Assembly (NCBI GenBank): GCA_052388135.1
Contig: JBQTIM010000074.1
Coordinates: 1-13,196 of the forward strand
Length of the DNA: 13,196 bases
Reading direction: 5' to 3'
Origin: JBQTIM01 sp052388135
GTDB lineage: Bacteria; Elusimicrobiota; Elusimicrobia; FEN-1173
Shown in pieces: positions 1 through 6,091 of this stretch. The notes beneath the pieces are model-generated. The model ran no database searches and had not been told where the DNA came from. It saw nothing but the letters and a program-made list of their open reading frames with translations. Position 1 is the first letter of the stretch, and each line of letters starts with the position of its first letter. The position numbers and the translations under genes are program-made.

Positions 1-1158
1 AACGTGGGGACCATCGGCCACGTGGACCACGGCAAGACCACGCTGACGGCGTCCATCCTGCAAGTCCTGAGCAAGCAAGGCAAAGCCCAGGTCAAAAGCT
101 ACCAGGACATCGCCAAGGGCGGCACCGTGCGCGACGACTCCAAGATCGTCACCATCGCGGTCTCGCACGTCGAATACGAATCCGACAAGCGGCACTACGC
201 GCACATCGACTGCCCGGGCCACGCCGACTACATCAAGAACATGATCACCGGCGCCGCGCAAATGGACGGCGCCATCCTGGTCGTCTCCGCCGCCGACGGC
301 CCCATGCCGCAGACGCGGGAGCACGTCCTCCTGGCGCGGCAGGTCAACGTCCCCAACCTCGTCGTCTTCCTCAACAAGGTGGACGCCGTGGACGACCCCG
401 AGCTCCTGGACCTGGTCGAAATCGAAGTCCGGGACCTCCTCAAAAAATACGAATTCCCCGGGGACAAAGTCCCCGTCATCCGCGGCAGCGCGCTCAAAGC
501 CATCCAGGGCGAAGACACCGACGCGGGCGAAAAATCCATCATGAAGCTCATGGAAGCGCTCGACACCGCCATTCCCGACCCCAAGCGCGAGCTCGACAAA
601 CCCTTCCTCATGAGCGTCGAGGACGTCTTCAGCATCACCGGCCGCGGCACCGTGGCCACCGGCCGGGTGGAGCGAGGCCGGGTCAAAGTCGGCGACAACG
701 TGGAGCTGGTGGGCATCCAAGACACCAAGAAAAGCGTCGTCACCGGCATCGAAATGTTCCGCAAAGTCATGGACGAAGCGCAGGCCGGCGACAACATCGG
801 CATCCTGCTGCGGGGCATCGAAAAAGACCAGATCGAGCGCGGGCAGGTCATCTGCGCGCCGGGCACGATCCAGCCGCACAAAAAATTCAAAGGGCAGGTC
901 TACATCCTGACCAAGGAAGAAGGCGGGCGGCACACCCCGTTCTTCAGCGGCTACCGGCCGCAATTCTACGTGCGCACCACGGACGTCACGGGCGACTTAA
1001 AGCTCAAGCCGGGCGTGGAGATGGTGATGCCGGGCGACAACGTGGAAGTGGACGTGGACCTCCTGGCCCCCGTGGCTCTCGAGAAGGGCGTCCGCTTCGC
1101 CATCCGCGAGGGCGGCCACACCGTCGGCGCCGGCGTCGTGACGGAGATCGTCCAATAA
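1..1158 (+). CDS. tuf: Elongation factor Tu, 5' end cut by window
   Basis: EF-Tu is the GTPase that delivers aminoacyl-tRNA to the ribosomal A site. The first codon seen (Asn) matches about residue 14 of E. coli EF-Tu, so roughly 13 codons lie upstream; the true start is outside the window. Visible G-domain motifs are the P-loop GHVDHGKT (19-42), DCPGH (nt 208-222), NKVD (nt 373-384) and GSAL (nt 484-495). Domains 2 and 3 follow, with GRGTVATGRVERG, the FSGYRPQFYVRTTDVTG stretch and a normal C-terminus ending GAGVVTEIVQ. Estimated full length is about 398 residues, usual for the family. The oddity is switch I (115-183): the near-universal APEEKxRGITI segment is replaced by KGGTVRDDSKIVTI, two residues longer, with the Mg-binding Thr kept. 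The gene ends 9 nt before rpsJ with no terminator visible, so it is probably cotranscribed. Confidence 0.98.
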   Translation, partial: NVGTIGHVDHGKTTLTASILQVLSKQGKAQVKSYQDIAKGGTVRDDSKIVTIAVSHVEYESDKRHYAHIDCPGHADYIKNMITGAAQMDGAILVVSAADGPMPQTREHVLLARQVNVPNLVVFLNKVDAVDDPELLDLVEIEVRDLLKKYEFPGDKVPVIRGSALKAIQGEDTDAGEKSIMKLMEALDTAIPDPKRELDKPFLMSVEDVFSITGRGTVATGRVERGRVKVGDNVELVGIQDTKKSVVTGIEMFRKVMDEAQAGDNIGILLRGIEKDQIERGQVICAPGTIQPHKKFKGQVYILTKEEGGRHTPFFSGYRPQFYVRTTDVTGDLKLKPGVEMVMPGDNVEVDVDLLAPVALEKGVRFAIREGGHTVGAGVVTEIVQ

Positions 1159-1167
1159 GGACCTAAA

Positions 1168-1500
1168 ATGGCGACCACGGCTGAACAACCTCTGCAGCAA
1201 AAAATTCGAATCCGCCTCCGGGCCTACGACCACCGGATGCTGGACGACTCGCTTGCGAAAATCGTGGAAGCGGCCAAGCGCACCGGCGCCAGCATCGCGG
1301 GCCCGGTCCTTTTGCCGACCCACATCCGCAAGTACACGGTGAACCGCTCCGTGCACGCGGACAAAAAGTCCCGCGAGCAGTTCGAGATGCGGGTGCACAA
1401 GCGCCTCATCGACATTTTGGACCCGACGGCCAAGACCATCGAGGAGATGATGAAGCTGGATTTGCCGGCCGGCGTGGACGTGGAGATCAAGCAATTCTAA
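1168..1500 (+). CDS. rpsJ: 30S ribosomal protein S10
   Basis: S10 binds the 3' major domain of 16S rRNA in the 30S head and, in model bacteria, also serves transcription as NusE, binding NusB and NusG. The 110-residue product carries the family pattern from IRIRLRAYDHRMLDDS near residue 13, through AAKRTGASIAGPVLLPT in the middle, to the end LDLPAGVDVEIKQF. It is a few residues longer than the usual 102-105 because of a short polar N-terminus (MATTAEQPLQQK). The ATG is chosen because AAGGA at 1157-1161 lies six bases upstream and the tuf stop is only 9 nt away. It ends in two tandem TAA stops (1498-1503). It is the first gene of the classic S10 cluster. Confidence 0.97.
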   Translation: MATTAEQPLQQKIRIRLRAYDHRMLDDSLAKIVEAAKRTGASIAGPVLLPTHIRKYTVNRSVHADKKSREQFEMRVHKRLIDILDPTAKTIEEMMKLDLPAGVDVEIKQF

Positions 1501-1501
1501 T

Positions 1502-1540
1502 AAGGAGCGCGGGCGAATTTCGCCGCGCATCGTGACCATG
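1502..1540 (+). promoter_or_regulatory. Distant Shine-Dalgarno with stem-loop before rplC start
   Basis: AAGGAG at 1502-1507 sits about 30 nt ahead of the rplC ATG (1538), too far for normal use, and no purine-rich site lies closer. Between them is a GC-rich stem: 1508-1512 pairs with 1523-1527 and, after a bulged G at 1513, 1514-1515 pairs with 1521-1522, closing a loop of five A/T bases. G1507 can also pair with C1528. Folding the stem out leaves 9-10 nt between the purine tract and the ATG, an ideal spacing. The pairing is seen directly; its use in initiation is inferred. Confidence 0.45.
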
Positions 1541-2332
1541 GCTGAACAGACGACGGAAGAACAGAAGACAAACGAAGCGGCCGCCCCGGCGGAAAAGCCG
1601 GCGGCCCCGCCCCTCAAGGCCATTCTCGGCCGCAAGGTGGGCATGACCCGCATCTACGACGCGGCGGGCCGCTTCATTCCCGTGACCGTTTTGAAGGCGG
1701 GCCCCTGCGCCGTGACCCAGGTGAAGACCAAGGCCAACGACGGCTACGAGGCCCTTCAACTGGCTTTCGGCCCGGCCAAGCCCAAGAACGTGAGCAAGCC
1801 CATGGCCGGCCATTTCGCCAAAGCCGGCGCCGCCCCCGCTCTTTGCGTGCGCGAAGTCCGGGTGGAGAAAACGGACGGCTTCCAGGTGGGCCAGGAAATC
1901 CGCGCCGTCAATTTCGCCGAGGGCGATCTGGTGGACGTCTCCGGCGTGAACAAGGGCAAAGGCTACGCCGGCGTCATGAAGCGGCACCGCTTCCACGGCG
2001 GACCGCGCACGCACGGCCAGTCCGACCGGGCCCGCGCGCCGGGCTCCAGCGGCGGCCAACAGCCGCAAAAAGTTTTCAAAGGCCGGCGGAACCCCGGCCA
2101 CATGGGCGCCGAATGGAGCACGGTCCAGCGCCTGTCGGTGGTGAAAGTGGACGCCGAGCAGGACCTGCTGCTCCTGGAGGGCTCCGTGCCGGGCCCCAAC
2201 GGTTCTTTCCTCACGGTTCAAAAAACCTCGCGGCCGCGGAAGTTCCGCAAGGTCGCGCCTCCGGCGGCGGCCGCCAAGAAGAGCGGCAAGCCCGTTCCGG
2301 CGAAGCCGGCGGCCCCGGCGGCGAAAAAATGA
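1538..2332 (+). CDS. rplC: 50S ribosomal protein L3, with extended termini
   Basis: L3 nucleates early 50S assembly and reaches toward the peptidyl-transferase centre. The core begins at residue 28 (AILGRKVGMTRIYDAAG) and contains the family segments KGKGYAGVMKRHRF, GGPRTHG and KVFKGRRNPGHMG. The product is 264 residues against about 205-220 for most bacterial L3. The excess is an Ala/Pro/Glu-rich N-terminus (residues 2-27) and an Ala/Pro/Lys-rich C-terminal tail (about 233-264). The ATG at 1538 is preferred; a GTG two codons upstream (1532) is an in-frame alternative and no start exists closer to the core. Its stop overlaps the rplD start as ATGA (2329-2332), so rplD translation is probably coupled to it. 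Confidence 0.95.
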   Translation: MAEQTTEEQKTNEAAAPAEKPAAPPLKAILGRKVGMTRIYDAAGRFIPVTVLKAGPCAVTQVKTKANDGYEALQLAFGPAKPKNVSKPMAGHFAKAGAAPALCVREVRVEKTDGFQVGQEIRAVNFAEGDLVDVSGVNKGKGYAGVMKRHRFHGGPRTHGQSDRARAPGSSGGQQPQKVFKGRRNPGHMGAEWSTVQRLSVVKVDAEQDLLLLEGSVPGPNGSFLTVQKTSRPRKFRKVAPPAAAAKKSGKPVPAKPAAPAAKK

Positions 2333-2982
2333 CGGACGCGGAGACGAAAGCCATGGCTTTATCGGCGGACATTTTCAACGCAAAGGGCGAGAAGACCGGC
2401 CAAGTGGAGTTGTCGGACAGCGTCTTCAACGTCAAGGCGCCCCAGGCGGTCGTGCACGAGGTCATCACGGCCTATCTGGCCAACCGGCGCCGCGGCACCC
2501 ATTCCACCAAGACCCGGGGCGAAGTGTCCGGCGGCGGATTGAAGCCGTGGAAGCAAAAGCACACGGGCCGCGCCCGGGCCGGCTCCACGCGCTCGCCGCT
2601 GTGGCGCCACGGCGGCGTGACGTTCGGCCCCAAGCCGCGCAGCTATTACCAGGCCGTTTCGCCGTCCAAGAAGAGCCTGGCCATCCGCGGCATCCTGTCG
2701 GATTTCGCCAAGGAAGGCCGGCTCCGCGTGGTCGAAGGATTTTCCGTAACGGAACCCAAGACGAAGCACGTGGCCGCCATGGCCAAGAAACTGGGCCTGC
2801 CGCCCAAGTCCGTGGTGGTGGTGGAGCCGTGGGACGCCGTCCTGTCCCGCGCCGCCGGAAACCTGGCGGGCGTGAGGCTGTGCCGCGCGTCCGACATCAA
2901 CGGCTACAACCTCCTGCAGGCCGAACACCTGGTTTTCACCAAGGCGGCCCTGGACGCCCTGACCAAAAGGCTGGAGAATTAA
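2329..2982 (+). CDS. rplD: 50S ribosomal protein L4
   Basis: L4 binds domain I of 23S rRNA, and its long loop lines the exit tunnel; in E. coli it also represses its own operon. The 217-residue product shows the loop signature KTRGEVSGGG then KPWKQKHTGRARAGS (residues 61-86) and SPLWRHGGVTFGPKPRSY, followed by the globular domain. The usual QKGTGRAR at the loop tip is QKHTGRAR here (His78). The start is the ATG at 2329 in an ATGA overlap with rplC; an in-frame ATG at 2353 (MALSADIF) would remove eight poorly conserved residues and cannot be excluded. The reading frame is open far upstream into rplC, but that part is only a shadow of rplC. No L4-type autoregulatory leader is evident in this window. 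Confidence 0.96.
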   Translation: MTDAETKAMALSADIFNAKGEKTGQVELSDSVFNVKAPQAVVHEVITAYLANRRRGTHSTKTRGEVSGGGLKPWKQKHTGRARAGSTRSPLWRHGGVTFGPKPRSYYQAVSPSKKSLAIRGILSDFAKEGRLRVVEGFSVTEPKTKHVAAMAKKLGLPPKSVVVVEPWDAVLSRAAGNLAGVRLCRASDINGYNLLQAEHLVFTKAALDALTKRLEN

Positions 2983-3270
2983 ATGTCCGATCTCAGCATC
3001 CTCAGACGGCCCATCGTCACCGAAAGGTCCACCGCCCTGGAGGCGCAGAACAAGTACGTCTTCGAAGTGACGCCCTCCGCCACCAAGGGCCAGATCCGCG
3101 AGGCCGTGCGCTCGGCGTTCAAGGTGGACGTGCTGGCCGTGAACACCAGCAACATGAAGGGAAAGCTGCGGCGCCGCAGCCAGATGCAAGGCTACCGGTC
3201 AGATTGGAAAAAAGCCATCGTGACCGTGAAGGAAGGCCAGAAGATCAAGCACGCGGAGCCCGCGGCTTAA
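2983..3270 (+). CDS. rplW: 50S ribosomal protein L23
   Basis: L23 sits at the mouth of the exit tunnel and is the docking site for trigger factor and SRP in studied bacteria. The 95-residue product matches the family in length and pattern: ILRRPIVTERST near the start, NKYVFEVTPSATKGQIREAV in the middle, and a basic extended loop (MKGKLRRRSQMQGYRSDWKK, residues 58-77) before the last strand KAIVTVKEGQKI. The ATG directly follows the rplD TAA (2980-2982) with no gap; GGAG at 2973-2976 inside the end of rplD provides the ribosome binding site. Nothing unusual was seen. Confidence 0.97.
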   Translation: MSDLSILRRPIVTERSTALEAQNKYVFEVTPSATKGQIREAVRSAFKVDVLAVNTSNMKGKLRRRSQMQGYRSDWKKAIVTVKEGQKIKHAEPAA

Positions 3271-3279
3271 GGAACGATT

Positions 3280-4113
3280 ATGAAAACTTTTAAACCCTAC
3301 ACCCCGTCCCGGCGCTTCATCACCGTGGAGGATTTCAAGGAGCTCACCAAAAAGGCTCCCGAAAAATCCCTCCTGGAGCCCATCAAGAAGAAGGGCGGCC
3401 GCAACAACACCGGCATGGTGATGGTGCGCCACCAGGGCGGCGGCCACAAGCGCATGTACCGGCGCATCGATTTCAAGCGGGACAAGCCGGGCGTTCCCGC
3501 GAAAGTGGTTTCCATCGAGTACGATCCCAACCGGAGCGCCCGCATTTCCCTGCTCCACTACAAGGACGGCGAGAAGCGCTACATCCTGCACCCCGCCGGC
3601 CTCAAGGTGGGGGAGACCGTCCTGTCGGGCCCGGGCGCCGAAATCAAAACCGGCAACGCCTTGCCTTTGACGGACATCCCCGTGGGCACTTTCGTCCACA
3701 ACGTGGAGCTCGTCCCGGGCCTCGGCGGCCAGTTCATACGGTCGGCCGGAGCCTCGGCGCAGATCATGGCGCGGGAAGGCGGCTACGTCCAGCTCCGCAT
3801 GCCCTCCGCCGAAATCCGGCTCGTGCCCGAAAAATGCTACGCCACCATCGGGCAGGTGGGCAACTCGGAGCATGAAAACAGGGTTTTGGGCAACGCCGGC
3901 CGCTCGCGCCACCTGGGCATCCGCCCCACCGTTCGCGGAACGGCCATGAACTCCGTGGACCATCCCCACGGCGGCGGCCGCGGCCGGTCCAAGGGAAACA
4001 ACCAGCCCCGCTCGCCGTGGAACCAGCCGGCCAAGGGCTACAAGACGCGTTTCCCCAAACTGCACGACTGGATGATCATCCGCCGCCGCACCAACGCCTC
4101 GGAGCAGGCGTGA
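3280..4113 (+). CDS. rplB: 50S ribosomal protein L2
   Basis: L2 is a primary 23S rRNA binder needed for subunit association and near the peptidyl-transferase centre. The product is 277 residues, usual for the family (about 273-277). Landmarks are KGGRNNTGMVMVRHQGGGHK (residues 38-57), the SH3-like domain with ISLLHYKDGEKRYI, and the C-terminal HPHGGG (His228 and His230, matching the region of the functionally important E. coli His229). The following loop differs from the common bacterial GEGRTSGGRHPxTPWG: here it reads RGRSKGNNQPRSPWN (residues 234-248), and the preceding NPVD is NSVD. The start follows AAGGA at 3269-3273 with good spacing. An 82-nt spacer with an inverted repeat follows, one of the larger gaps in this cluster. 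Confidence 0.97.
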   Translation: MKTFKPYTPSRRFITVEDFKELTKKAPEKSLLEPIKKKGGRNNTGMVMVRHQGGGHKRMYRRIDFKRDKPGVPAKVVSIEYDPNRSARISLLHYKDGEKRYILHPAGLKVGETVLSGPGAEIKTGNALPLTDIPVGTFVHNVELVPGLGGQFIRSAGASAQIMAREGGYVQLRMPSAEIRLVPEKCYATIGQVGNSEHENRVLGNAGRSRHLGIRPTVRGTAMNSVDHPHGGGRGRSKGNNQPRSPWNQPAKGYKTRFPKLHDWMIIRRRTNASEQA

Positions 4114-4127
4114 CGGCCATGATGAAG

Positions 4128-4176
4128 GATGAATTCAGAATGATGAAAACAGCGGGTTCATCTTTTGCAGTTCATA
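4128..4176. repeat. Imperfect inverted repeat in rplB-rpsS spacer
   Basis: Arms 4128-4147 and 4157-4176 are reverse complements at 14 of 20 positions around a 9-nt loop; the innermost six pairs (GATGAA with TTCATC) are perfect. The spacer is A/T-richer than the flanking genes and contains repeated GATGAA/ATGATGAA words, unlike the codon-driven GC-rich surroundings. This looks like a small palindromic intergenic repeat rather than a terminator, since no T-tract follows. Pairing is seen; mobility is inferred. Confidence 0.45.
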
Positions 4177-4184
4177 GTCTCTTC

Positions 4185-4190
4185 GGAGGA
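4185..4190 (+). promoter_or_regulatory. Strong ribosome binding site of rpsS
   Basis: GGAGGA lies five bases before the rpsS ATG (4196). It is among the strongest Shine-Dalgarno matches in the window and restarts translation after the 82-nt spacer. Confidence 0.85.
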
Positions 4191-4195
4191 ATTTA

Positions 4196-4483
4196 ATGAG
4201 TCGTTCGACGTCCAAAGGTCCTTATGTGGACCAAAAGCTTTTGAAGAAGGTCCAGAAAATGGGCCAGTCCGGCGAAAAAAAGGTCATCAAAACCTGGGCC
4301 CGGGCCAGCATGCTCACGCCCGAGTTCGTGGGGTTCACTCTGGCCGTGCACAACGGCCACAAGTTCATCCCCGTTTACGTGTCGGATCAAATGGTGGGCC
4401 ACCGCCTGGGCGAATTCGCGCCCACCCGATTTTTCAAGGGCCACGGCGCCGCGCACACCAAGGAAGCGACGTCCCTCACTTAA
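4196..4483 (+). CDS. rpsS: 30S ribosomal protein S19
   Basis: S19 lies in the 30S head next to S13 and contacts the A-site finger side of the 50S subunit. The 95-residue product carries MSRSTSKGPYVDQKLLKKV at the start, then IKTWARASMLTPEFVGFTLAVHNG (residues 32-55), FIPVYVSDQMVGHRLGEFAPTR and the end FKGHGAAHTK, all family hallmarks. Length is normal (about 92-95). The start is fixed by GGAGGA five bases upstream. The TAA is two bases before the rplV start. Nothing unusual in the protein. Confidence 0.97.
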   Translation: MSRSTSKGPYVDQKLLKKVQKMGQSGEKKVIKTWARASMLTPEFVGFTLAVHNGHKFIPVYVSDQMVGHRLGEFAPTRFFKGHGAAHTKEATSLT

Positions 4484-4485
4484 TT

Positions 4486-4836
4486 ATGGAAGCCGTCGCG
4501 CACTCTCAATTCGCCCGCTATTCTCCCCGCAAGGTGGGCCAGGTGCTGGGCCTGATCCGCGGCAAGCCGGTGTCCAAGGCGCTGGAGACCTTGCCCTGGG
4601 TGCCCCGCGTGTCCCGGGTGCTGGTGGAGAAAACTCTCAAGAGCGCCCTGGCCAACGCCGGCAAGGGCGCGGATCCCGCGCGGATGCGCGTGGCCCAAGC
4701 CTGGGTCAACCAGGGCCCCGTCCTCAAGCGGGTCCGGGCCCACGCCATGGGCAGCCGAAACATTTATAAGCGCAAGACCTGCCACCTCACCATCGTCGTC
4801 AGCGACGAGGCGGCGGGCAAGAAAAGGAACTCATAA
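4486..4836 (+). CDS. rplV: 50S ribosomal protein L22
   Basis: L22 contacts all domains of 23S rRNA, and its beta-hairpin meets L4 at the exit-tunnel constriction, where macrolides and arrest peptides act. The 116-residue product has ARYSPRKVGQVLGLIRGK near the start, AWVNQGPVLKR (residues 72-82) and the end HLTIVVSD. The hairpin loop between two KR pairs (residues 83-94, VRAHAMGSRNIY) is one residue shorter than the E. coli loop and lacks the usual PRAxGRA. The ATG at 4486 lies two bases after the rpsS stop; only a distant AGGAAG (about 20 nt upstream) is present, so coupling to rpsS is likely. The frame is also open upstream over rpsS, but that part is a shadow. Its TAA overlaps the rpsC ATG by one base. 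Confidence 0.95.
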   Translation: MEAVAHSQFARYSPRKVGQVLGLIRGKPVSKALETLPWVPRVSRVLVEKTLKSALANAGKGADPARMRVAQAWVNQGPVLKRVRAHAMGSRNIYKRKTCHLTIVVSDEAAGKKRNS

Positions 4837-5675
4837 TGGGCCAAAAAGTCCACCCCAAAGGCATCCGTCTCGGCTACATCCGGGACTGGGATTCCAAGTG
4901 GTTCAACCTCCGCGAAATGCCCGCGCTCATCGAGGAGGACCATAAGATCCGCCGTTTCCTGAAAGACCGCCTGAAGCTGGCGGCGGTCTCCCGCATCGGC
5001 ATCGAGCGCCGCGGCGCCCACGTGGGCGTCAACATTTACACGGCCCGGCCGGGCATCGTCATCGGCAAGAAGGGCGCCGACATCGAGGGCCTGCGCACCG
5101 CGGTGGAGGCCATCAGCGGCCACAAGACCACCATGAACGTTCTGGAGATCAAGCGGCCCGAGCTGGACGCCCAGCTCGTGGCGGAAGGCGTGGCCATGCA
5201 GCTGGAGAAGCAGATCGGCTTCCGCCGGGCCATGAAGCGCGCCATGGAGCGCGCCATGCAGTCCGGCGCCCTGGGCATCAAGGTCCGCGTGTCGGGCCGC
5301 CTGGGCGGCGCCGAGATCGCCCGCACCGAATGGATGATGGAGGGCCGCGTGCCCCTGCAGACCTTCCGGGCCGACATCGATTACGGCACCACGGAGGCCC
5401 ACATCACCATGGGCCGCATCGGCGTCAAGACCTGGATTTTCCGCAAAGAACTCTTCAAGAAGACGGACGCCGACCTGATGGAAGAGGTCCGCAAGATCGA
5501 GAAGGACAAGCTGGAGGAGCTGGCCCGCCAGGCGGAGGAGACGCCGCCTCCCACGGACGCCGGCATCCTTCCCATCGCTCCCGAGGAAGAAGTGGACGTC
5601 ATTGAGGAGAAGGTCCTCAAGGAGCTCGACCAGGAAGCCGCGCGCCGCCGCACCGAAGTGAAGGGGAAAGAATAG
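4836..5675 (+). CDS. rpsC: 30S ribosomal protein S3, long charged C-tail
   Basis: S3 helps form the mRNA entry channel and has helicase activity together with S4 and S5 in studied bacteria. It begins with the family MGQKVHPKGIRLGYIRDWDS; the type II KH domain has the loop GKKG at residues 77-80 inside RPGIVIGKKGADIEGLR; the C-domain ends near WIFRKE (residues 200-205). The product is 279 residues against about 210-235. The extra is a highly charged tail (about 209-279) rich in Glu/Lys with a PPPT linker near residue 237, likely helical or coiled coil on both sides. AAAGGA at 4823-4828 precedes the start, and TAATG overlaps rplV. The rplP start is 2 nt after its stop. Confidence 0.96.
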   Translation: MGQKVHPKGIRLGYIRDWDSKWFNLREMPALIEEDHKIRRFLKDRLKLAAVSRIGIERRGAHVGVNIYTARPGIVIGKKGADIEGLRTAVEAISGHKTTMNVLEIKRPELDAQLVAEGVAMQLEKQIGFRRAMKRAMERAMQSGALGIKVRVSGRLGGAEIARTEWMMEGRVPLQTFRADIDYGTTEAHITMGRIGVKTWIFRKELFKKTDADLMEEVRKIEKDKLEELARQAEETPPPTDAGILPIAPEEEVDVIEEKVLKELDQEAARRRTEVKGKE

Positions 5676-5677
5676 CC

Positions 5678-6091
5678 ATGCTCATGCCCACGCGGGTCAA
5701 ATACCGCAAGTCCCACCGCGGCCGCCTGAAGGGGCGCTCCAAGCGCGGCACCTACGTCGCCTTCGGCGAGTACGGCCTGCAGGCCCTGGAGTCCCACTGG
5801 ATCACGGCCCGCCAGATCGAGGCCACGCGCGTGGCTCTGACCCGCTTCAGCACGAAGGGCGGCAAGCTCTGGGTGCGCATTTTTCCCGACAAGCCCGTCA
5901 GCAAAAAACCGGCGGAAACCCGCATGGGCAAAGGAAAGGGCAACCCCGAGTTCTGGGTGGCGGTGGTCAAGCCCGGCCGCATCATGTTCGAGCTGGAAGG
6001 CGTGCCGGCCGCCCTCGCCAAGGAGGCCATGACGCTGGCCACCCACAAGCTGCCCATCAAGTGCCAGTTCGTGGCGCGGGATCACATATGA
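5678..6091 (+). CDS. rplP: 50S ribosomal protein L16
   Basis: L16 organises the A-tRNA region of the 50S subunit. The 137-residue product has the normal length and pattern: MLMPTRVKYRKSHRGR, the FGEYGLQALESHWITARQIE stretch (residues 29-48), the KLWVRIFPDKPV strand, and RMGKGKGNPEFWVAVVKPGR. The Arg in RMGKGKG corresponds to E. coli Arg81, the residue hydroxylated by the YcfD oxygenase there. The start lies two bases after the rpsC TAG, with a purine tract AAGGGGAAAG at 5661-5670. The stop TGA is overlapped by an ATG (6088-6090) that opens a mini-ORF across the following spacer, which holds a palindromic repeat. Confidence 0.97.
   Translation: MLMPTRVKYRKSHRGRLKGRSKRGTYVAFGEYGLQALESHWITARQIEATRVALTRFSTKGGKLWVRIFPDKPVSKKPAETRMGKGKGNPEFWVAVVKPGRIMFELEGVPAALAKEAMTLATHKLPIKCQFVARDHI

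Larger units (their letters stand above)
4119..4196 (+). other. Mini-ORF bridging rplB and rpsS (25 codons)
   Basis: A 25-codon open frame begins at ATG 4119, five bases after the rplB stop, and its TAA (4194-4196) overlaps the rpsS ATG by one base (TAATG). It reads through the inverted repeat and the rpsS Shine-Dalgarno. It resembles no known protein to my eye. It may only keep ribosomes moving to rpsS, or may be chance. A ribosome binding site of its own is not evident. Confidence 0.2.

Noticed and set aside
115..183. Frameshift or sequencing error as the cause of the odd EF-Tu switch I
   Set aside because: Neither alternative frame gives the usual motif, the flanks are in frame, and the Mg-binding Thr and SHVEY follow correctly.
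1843..2328. Long N-terminal extension of rplD overlapping rplC
   Set aside because: The extra stretch is Arg/Gly/Pro-rich out-of-frame rplC; the ATGA overlap at 2329 and L4 family length support the shorter protein.
3199..4065. A 288-codon minus-strand open frame over rplB
   Set aside because: Antisense shadow of a highly conserved gene; composition is artefactual (Ala/Gly/His/Val-rich) and there is no ribosome binding site or recognisable domain.
4114..4195. Internal promoter in the A/T-richer rplB-rpsS spacer
   Set aside because: No pair of -35 and -10 boxes with proper spacing was found; TTGCAG and CATAGT are too close together.
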